Shown here in pieces: positions 51,401 to 60,000 of a stretch of 60,000 nucleotides of DNA. Under the pieces are notes generated by a model, which saw only the letters and a list, made by a program, of their open reading frames with translations, searched no databases and was not told the DNA's origin. This DNA comes from Bugula neritina. Lineage: Eukaryota; Bryozoa; Gymnolaemata; Cheilostomatida; Bugulidae. Both the position numbers and the translations under genes were made by a program. The stretch spans positions 8,710,698-8,770,697 of the forward strand of contig OZ037765.1 of NCBI GenBank assembly GCA_964035545.1, in the 5' to 3' direction. Every line of letters begins with the position of its first letter. Position 1 is the stretch's first letter.

Positions 51401-53101
51401 ATTTGGTGTTGCCAAAAATGCAAAAATTATATCTGATTTTTATATTTGCATCCTCATAGGCCCACATACATGGGGTTAAAATTTGCACAAATGAGAAATA
51501 ATTATAATCATATAAGTGCAATCAAACTTCATGGGTTTAAACAAAAGGATCTAGATTTTGAAAAGTCTTATATATTGACTTTTGTGCATGTTTATGCCAT
51601 GACCTTCAGCATTGTTCAAAATTTAGATGAGTTTTGTAGCTACAGCTTTAAAATTGATCAGAGATAGAACACATTGAAACTTTAAATAAATTGTTTCACC
51701 CAATCTAAATTTTTCACGTATTTTTAAAATATACACAATCTAAGATAACATCGACATATATGCAACAGTAACTATAATGCTACACACATGAGTTACACAA
51801 GTATATTATTTAATACAGTGTGCTTATAACATAGTTTACTTTTTCTTAAATCAAATATGAAGCACAGATGAATAATTTGGTTCTTGAAATAGGCACATAA
51901 TATTTCAGACTCCGTTTAAGCCTTGAGTGCTTAATAAGGTACATCATTGACAATACTGAATAGGCTCTGTTATTTAGTAATCTAATGTCACTTTAACCTA
52001 TGTCCACTTATTTTTACATAAACTAGCAAAAAATTAGACCATTTTGCATTATAGACTAAGTTAAATGGTGCTGCAGTATAATGCATGGTAGCAGCAAATT
52101 ATTTGAAACTTGTTTGAAAAATATAAAAACTGCTTTACACCTATTTATGATGGACAAACGTATCATACAAATTCTAAACAATGAGTCTTGTAAATATCTT
52201 TCTAAAAAGCTAATACATTTGATCTCAAAGCACATTTATATGATTAAAAATGCAACATTTAATTCTTAATTTAACCATACTAATAATTTTTTTCATGCAA
52301 CACTAAACCTCCTTGTACAATTTTTTTATGGCATTAGAATATATTGATCATCATCCTCAGTTATCATGCCACTGATTGCTTGACAAACAACAGCTTCTTA
52401 TAAAAATAGGTGCCCATGTTTATGCAAACATTATAGTTAAAGCAATACTACAATTACCACGATAAATTATTAAATGTTTAAATACATTGCTATATACAAG
52501 CTACTATAAAAATAGTATTATATATACATTTAGCACATTCACTGTCAATCAAATAAACAAAAAATTTAAGACTTACCTTGTCTATACTTTTACATGAGTA
52601 TATCACAAACTGATCATCAGTTATATCACAGGCAGAGGCAAACTAAGTTATACATTTATTGTTACATTACTAAGAATATACATCAGAATGGCTTCAAGAC
52701 CGATCTGTATTTCTTATTTATCTTTATTCAATCTTAAGAATTGATACTTTAATAATCCTGTAATACTATGCAACAGCCAACTAAAAATGCTTACCGTTCT
52801 TATCATATTCTACGTGATTTGTGCGATATATACAATCACCATAGGCGCAAGTGTCAATCACACAACGCATTGATACATGGCATAATCTACCAGTTTCAAC
52901 ACTCGATATAATTATTTTGCATAGTATATTATATATGCATGATGCTACCAAAACCAACCTCTTTTTATTCGGAGTCTTCAAATCGTTCATAAGCTTTTGT
53001 CTGTAGTAACAGTTTGCTGCTGCTGCTGCCGCCGCAGGATTGTGTGTTTGATGGAATGCCTGCATCCCTGTAGCTGCTGACTCATGAACCAACATATCAT
53101 G
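48483..53101 (-). CDS. gl: Glass-like C2H2 zinc-finger transcription factor (5' end uncertain)
   Basis: Glass is a photoreceptor-lineage transcription factor first known from Drosophila. The last exon (49476-48483, 330 residues) ends with five tandem C2H2 fingers (48944-48546): [17 protein letters not shown], then helices with [27 protein letters not shown] and SQSGNLNRH, joined by HSGE(K/R)P(F/Y) linkers. The contact helices and their order are those of Glass. Before the fingers is a His/Gln/Asn-rich region. An upstream exon at 53101-52959 (donor AG|GTTGGT) joins in phase 2 and contains a poly-Ala run ([13 protein letters not shown]); its 5' limit is inferred from a pyrimidine-rich TTTCAG, but the open frame continues to 53227. 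Earlier exons were not found. The 3.5-kb intron between them shows nothing recognisable. Confidence 0.88.
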
Positions 53102-56100
53102 CTGAAAGGTGGATGCCGAAAAAGTGTGATGATAAAAAGTCAGACTGCTGTGAGAGCTTGAATTCTGCCATATTTTACTTTTGATGGCGATCGAAACAAA
53201 CTTGTCTATCAAAACGATTTCAGTCAACTAAATCCCATAATTTCAATTAGTTGACTGTTGAGCCAAACTAATATTTTTAGCATAAATAATTATTAGGTTC
53301 ACACATTTACATTGAGCTTTCCGTTACTTAGCAACAAGCAATGTAGGATCATTTGAGTTCTGAGATAATTATTCCTACGTTAGGTATTTTTGGGACAATC
53401 TATGTTAATTCAAAATAATTGATATGCTGTTTAAAAACACTGACTTTCATAAGGTGTCTTTAATGACTATAATTATTTCAAATCAATTATTAACCACTTA
53501 AGAGAATAAGGGTTACCATATTTTAGTTTATTATTTATAATATTATCTACCATATATACAATGTAGTTATTAGATATCAAATACTCAAGCAATGTTCTTA
53601 TGTCTTATATACATATTTGACACAACTACTTGTCATTTGAAAAAAACATACTAAAATATAGCAATAAACTTAATAATAACTTTGATTAGTGTTATTTAAA
53701 GTGAAAGAACTTATAACTTATAACAATAACAACTTATAACAACTTATAACAAACTTACTGTGAAAGGTTTCTCATTTTAGTCATACTTTACACTCAACAA
53801 AAATTAATCGCAGCAAAATAGTTTTCCTGAAAAATACCCATCGTTCAAGTCTGTAAGTGCAACTATAGCTACATAATAAAAGACAGAAAAACTTCAAATG
53901 TGATGGCTAAACAATTTCACTAATTTGTTAATATTGTGAGAACGTACAAAGTTAGCGCTACTCTTTGATGTGCTATAGTGGCACGTATCTATACGCTTAT
54001 TAACTCTTTTACTATGGTATCCATTGATTCACTAATATAACTGTATTACTATGTTATTTGTGACTTACAGAAAATCTGCTTTTAAATTTTAATCAATTTA
54101 TTGCTAGAAAAAGGCTTCACCAATTTACCATTAGAAAAACTGATATAAAATGTCACACAATATATAGTAATTTTTCATCCCCAATAACCTTTAAATATAT
54201 CCAAAATGCACTTCAGTGCTAGTTGCTGAAACCTGCCAAATTTTATTTCTATTGTCACTGTTGAACTTATTAAAATTGAAGGTTTATTAGGTTATTATTT
54301 GCTAGCATCAAGCATACTGTATTTGATGTGTACGGTACCTAATAAAGTACCTTATGTTTCCATAAATGCTACTACTAACATGCATGGAAATATTTCGATG
54401 ACTTACAATGTTTATTTATATATATTAGAACTGCTGAATTAAAACATAAGCCATTGTTTTAAATTGTTGCAAGTTTTACTATAGTTTAAGAAAAGGTAAG
54501 GCGCATATTTGGATTTAGTGGTCTGTTGCTTGGAAGGAAAGAAATTTCTCATACTGTCTCCCTTATAAACAGTAACATGATACTTTATAAAGTATTAACT
54601 ATTAGTTTAATAGAGTTCAACATAATATCTTCTCACAGTTAGCTTTATTTCAAGTATAGGTTAGACCTTACTGTTAAGGTTAATCCTAAAATAATAATAA
54701 TAGATAATCCAAAATCAAAGCGTTGTTACACAATAGCAAGAGAACTAAATGATATATTATGCTAGTCTTCAAACACACCGCTTTTCAACTGCCTATACAA
54801 GTTATTGGTATCATATATTATTTTAAGTAAAGCTCAATGTGCCTGCTCAATGTGCTCGCCTGTGAAAAGATTATAAGTTGGGAACAAATCTGAACTAAAT
54901 TAGCGAAGCGGTGTTCATTTGTGACAAATTTGACAGCAAAAATGTAGTAATTTTCGGTTGTCTACACTGACTAGGCGATATGCAGCTTGAAGTTGCAAGA
55001 TATATTAAAATTAAATTCATAAACATGAATATTTTTTAAATCTTCTATAATAATAACATATTCATGAATATTCAATACTGCCAAATTTAAAACGTTTTTG
55101 CATAAAACTTATTGAATTGACAGTGATAGTCAAGGTGTTCAGAATATGAAGTGAGCAGGATATGCCATGTTCTGGTATGTTTATATGAAACCCAATATAT
55201 CTTCAAGAGCCATGCCTATATCACTATGTACAGTGTATAAGTAACTCATAGATTGTCACTTAATTACCAAATTTCTGGACAATAGACCAGACTATTGTTC
55301 AATTCAAAAATATTTAAACTATGAATGATTAATTTGATAAAAAACTGTCATATTTAAATTAATGGCCACCAATAAGTCAACTATTGAAATGAAAAGCATT
55401 TGTGGCTCAATAACAGCCCTACAGAAGAAGCTACAATATATAGCAGGTACATTTAGAAAAAGTGAAAAACAGTCCTGTTGCAGACTCCTAGTCAATTGCC
55501 TTTAGAACAACAGAGGCTGGCAGATGCATTCGAATATGCTGCATTACAATGTTTCTATTTGTATACCATAAGCTGAATTATTACTTTAACTTTGTTGAAT
55601 GATTGACCCTGCTATAAAATTTTGAATATAAAATGATTTTCTGAGGTGTCATTTTGTTGTTGTTGTGAAAAACCAATATTTCAAATGTCCAAAGCAACCC
55701 AGTTTGTAATAAATTTAGCTTAGAATTACACATTATTAATTTTGTTAGTTTATAGTTACATAATTATGTGAGCACTTTGCTGCACTAAGCTCTTAAAATC
55801 AAAACATTGTATATAATCTACAACCTACCACTTAGTACTTGATAGGCGGTAGAAATCAGTATAGAAAACTCATTGAAACGGTCTACTACAAGTGGGCACA
55901 ACAATTTGAGCACCTTCAAAAAACTCTAATAATTCTAAGAAACAAGGTTTTTGTATTGGAGACATTGTCATCATTTGCTTAAGGATCAGCTTTATATGAA
56001 AATAATAATAATTATGAAATCTTATAGAAACTAGCAGTTTCGAAAATTACACAAATGAACTTGTTTTATCAGAGTGTTTTCAAGATTTGTCGCATAATTT

Positions 56101-56990
56101 TAATTATTATTAATTTTCATCAAGTTATGCTCCACTTGCATGAGATGCTGCTATATGTTTAAAACTGTATCATCAAGCTATCAATATTACAATAAAATAT
56201 AACCAGAAAGATGAAGAATGATATATCTAGGCCGAGTTAAATTATTTTTGTTCTGCTGTTTTTGGGTACATATGCATATTAAACAAAGAGAATTCAAAGA
56301 GGTGGTATAGCTCACATGTTTGAATTAATAAATCAAATTAATTGGCCAAATAAATTCACATTAGAATAATTCTAGTGCAAACATTCTTTTTTCTAGTTGG
56401 CAGTAAAAATTAGTCCATTATAGACAGTTAGTGCTGGAAATGTTAATATCTTGCTATGAAGGGTAATATACTTGCACATATTAATATACCACTTCATTTT
56501 AGCATTGTACATATAAGCATTATAGAAAGACTTTTTTATAGACCAACTTCTAAATTATTGCACGAAGCTTTAAACTCTTCAGGGTAATGTTTTGTTAGTT
56601 GTGTTTCACTGAAGTATAGTGTTGAGCTTTGTGTTGAAGTAAGTTCTGTTAAGAAGATGCCATTTCTGAATGCAATTTATTGAGTAACGTAGGAATCCTG
56701 ACCAATATTACATATTGTATTCGTAAGATTATAATTTAGAAACATTTAGGCACTGGCCAATTTTAATTCAATCAAGGATAGATATTTTATTCAATTTTTT
56801 CATAATTATACAAAATATTTATATAGACCTGACCAATAACATGATTTCAATAATTTAAGACTATAGTTATCCACATATCGAATGTTTTCACAGAAAAATC
56901 ATAAAAAGGTACATGAATTTTTATTGATAGATTAGAAAACAATATTAAAAGCGATGAGCACCATTGGTGTTGAAGCTTCAGTATCTTGAG
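53102..56990. other. Upstream side of the glass-like gene; no further gene seen
   Basis: About 3.9 kb of AT-rich sequence. It may hold a first exon and the promoter of the minus-strand zinc-finger gene, but no start exon could be supported. No RNA gene or defined mobile element was recognised. Confidence 0.35.
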
Positions 56991-58295
<1,305 letters not shown>

Positions 58296-58396
58296 CTGAT
58301 AGCAAATATATTCCTACACCTGTATAACAAAATACCCAGGTAGTTCAGACTGACATTGGCAGCATTAGCATAATGAGATGCCACATTTTCACACAT

Positions 58397-59348
58397 TTAT
58401 ATGTAAATCACCCCGTATCCTTCGTCACCAATAGCACTGATCCCTGGCATGATAAAACCTATTTTTTAAAAATTTAATGCATATTAATAATAATAGCATG
58501 TTTGCATATAATTACTAACAATTATAATTTGGGTTGACATCTGGTAGCTGTTCAGGACTTAAACAATTTGTATCGTGCATATCATTCTATTGTTAACAAG
58601 ACCTCTGGTCACTAAAAGATTGATGACCCATCCCCACATTTGTGAAGGCAACAGAATCCTAAGCAGTATTTGAAAAAACTTGTCAGACAATACTTGACAA
58701 TACGTTACAATACTTAGCATTGATACATGGTAGCAAACAAGTTTGCTTGCATCAAACAGTCAGCTTTTCTACCAACAAGTTGAGATAAAATTTATAAACT
58801 TTTATTGAAATTTTGACCAATAATACAATGCATATAAAAGCAATGTATTTCTCCGTGAGCTGAATTAATAAATTCCGTCATAAATTTAAATGGAAGCTAT
58901 AAGTGGAAAGGAAAAAAAATAGACAGCTTTTATTCAGCAAAGTGTTCCAACTTCCTGAATCTTTAAAAAAAATTTAATGAAATTGTGAGCTAATATACTT
59001 TTTACAATTAAAAGATAATTTAAATAACGAGTCTTGTTAATCAATTAAGTATGTTAGGATTTTCAGATGACGATGCTCATAAGATATAGTAGAATTAAGA
59101 CCCAGCAGTGAATGATAACTTCTAATTGCAGGAATTATATGGAAACAATTGGACCCATCAGCCCAATAGTCGTTCGTTTATAAGCCTAGACAGAGAAATT
59201 AAGAAATCCTGTGATAAGATATAAAATAAAGCCATGTTTGAAAGAGAGTGTTTGAACAATTTTAGCAACATGAAATAGCGAGGACTCAACAAATATATTC
59301 AAAAATGTTTAATCTGATTAATTGAGTGTCTAAAAAGTATCTGAAACA
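58397..59348. other. Unassigned, probably intronic to the right-edge gene
   Basis: AT-rich. A short GC-richer block at 58410-58455 could be another exon on the minus strand (an MPGISAIGDEGYG frame), but acceptor, donor and phase do not fit clearly. Nothing else was recognised. Confidence 0.25.
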
Positions 59349-59553
59349 GAGCAGGGGTTAAAGTGTTTAGCTTAGTAAACACAAAGTCATGGGTTCAAAC
59401 ACCGAAAAAGGCCATTGGTGATGTTAGCATCCAGTCATATTTGCTCCTGTGTCACATATGAATAAGTCCTTAGCCTGATTTAACAAAAAACCCTTCCATT
59501 AGGAGTTTCCCACGGGGATAGTGACTATAAACCTGCATGAGTTTTTTAACAAC
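59349..59553 (+). mobile_element. tRNA-derived SINE, copy B
   Basis: A 205-bp insertion with perfect 11-bp target-site duplications TATCTGAAACA at 59338-59348 and 59554-59564. It has the same head and body as copy A at 26444-26666: AAAGTCATGGGTTCAAACACC (B box), GCATCCAGTCATATTTGCTC, then CTTAGCCTGATTTAACA and GTGACTATAAACCTGCATGA. Its 5' head is shorter than copy A by roughly 10-15 bases. Confidence 0.93.
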
Positions 59554-59769
59554 TATCTGAAACAAGCTGGCCAACAGGTTTGATCAAATTCGGTAACAAC
59601 GAGTAACACTCCCTTAGAACTTTTGTTTAGATACTCTAAAAAAAACCTTTTCGCATAACCCAGTTATTGGTGTTTGCCAGCAAATAAAGGACCCGTAACT
59701 TCAAGCTTGTATAAAATAATAGGTTTAAGCATTATTTATTGCAACATCATTCTTAAAAAATCTTCTTAC

Positions 59770-59814
59770 ATTTTCTTCACTCCATTCCCATTGATCCGCT
59801 TGAGGTATTGAACA
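59770..59814 (-). CDS. Candidate 45-nt exon
   Basis: Between an acceptor-like CAACAG and a donor GTAAGA lie exactly 15 codons, CSIPQADQWEWSEEN, phase 0 at both ends. The Trp-rich sequence looks like real protein in an AT-rich background. It could be an upstream exon of the gene ending at 56991, but no homology supports this and the join cannot be tested here. Confidence 0.22.
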
Positions 59815-60000
59815 CTGTTGATGAGTAGAGATGAGCAGAGATGGCCTAAGCCATCAAATATATACCTATAAACATATACATACATATAGATTACTGCACA
59901 TTTAAATGAAGGAGTATAAACAGCTGAACTATAAAATAGATATATGTTCATTAAATTTCAAAACAAATGCTTTTGTATAACATTGTGTGCACATAATATC

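Overview
The window is nuclear DNA from an AT-rich, intron-rich invertebrate animal. Every recognisable gene is a eukaryotic gene split by GT-AG introns, a glass-type zinc-finger gene is present (a gene known from invertebrates and absent from vertebrates), and non-coding DNA is full of microsatellites, SINEs, fold-back elements and LINE debris. I cannot place it to phylum from sequence alone. No prokaryotic, organellar or viral segment was seen.

Layout: 1-1341 (-) holds the first four exons of ERCC8 (CSA, DNA-repair WD40 protein), running off the left edge. 2375-15599 (+) is a complete 23-exon VPS35L (retriever complex), head-to-head with ERCC8. 16086-18797 (-) is a four-exon Ly-6/uPAR-type (LU) GPI-anchored protein, convergent with VPS35L. 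22050-28932 (+) is a seven-exon rhodopsin-class GPCR. 30932-32817 (+) is two-exon TMEM53, convergent with 33065-34706 (-), PUS3. 37850-38815 (-) is a decayed non-LTR retrotransposon RT fragment. 39524-46869 (+) is eight-exon OAT (ornithine aminotransferase). 48483-53101 (-) is a glass-like transcription factor with five C2H2 fingers. 56991-58295 (-) holds the last exons of an unidentified gene continuing to the right.

The genes are unrelated housekeeping, signalling and developmental genes; no operon or gene cluster acting together is visible. Exon chains were joined by checking reading phase across every splice junction. The assembled lengths are VPS35L 960 aa, LU protein 152 aa, GPCR 459 aa, TMEM53 291 aa, PUS3 436 aa and OAT 430 aa.

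The most unusual material is non-coding. There are several long tracts of degenerate DNA with a hidden 6-bp period (about 1.6-3.5, 17.6-18.7, 35.2-36.25, 37.0-37.5 and 38.8-38.95 kb); a SINE family with a tRNA-Thr-like head, present as two copies each bounded by target-site duplications; a 379-bp fold-back element with ACTT flanks; a 777-bp element with 20-bp terminal inverted repeats and TTAA ends; and a 139-bp fold-back. ERCC8 intron 2 also uses a GC-AG splice pair.
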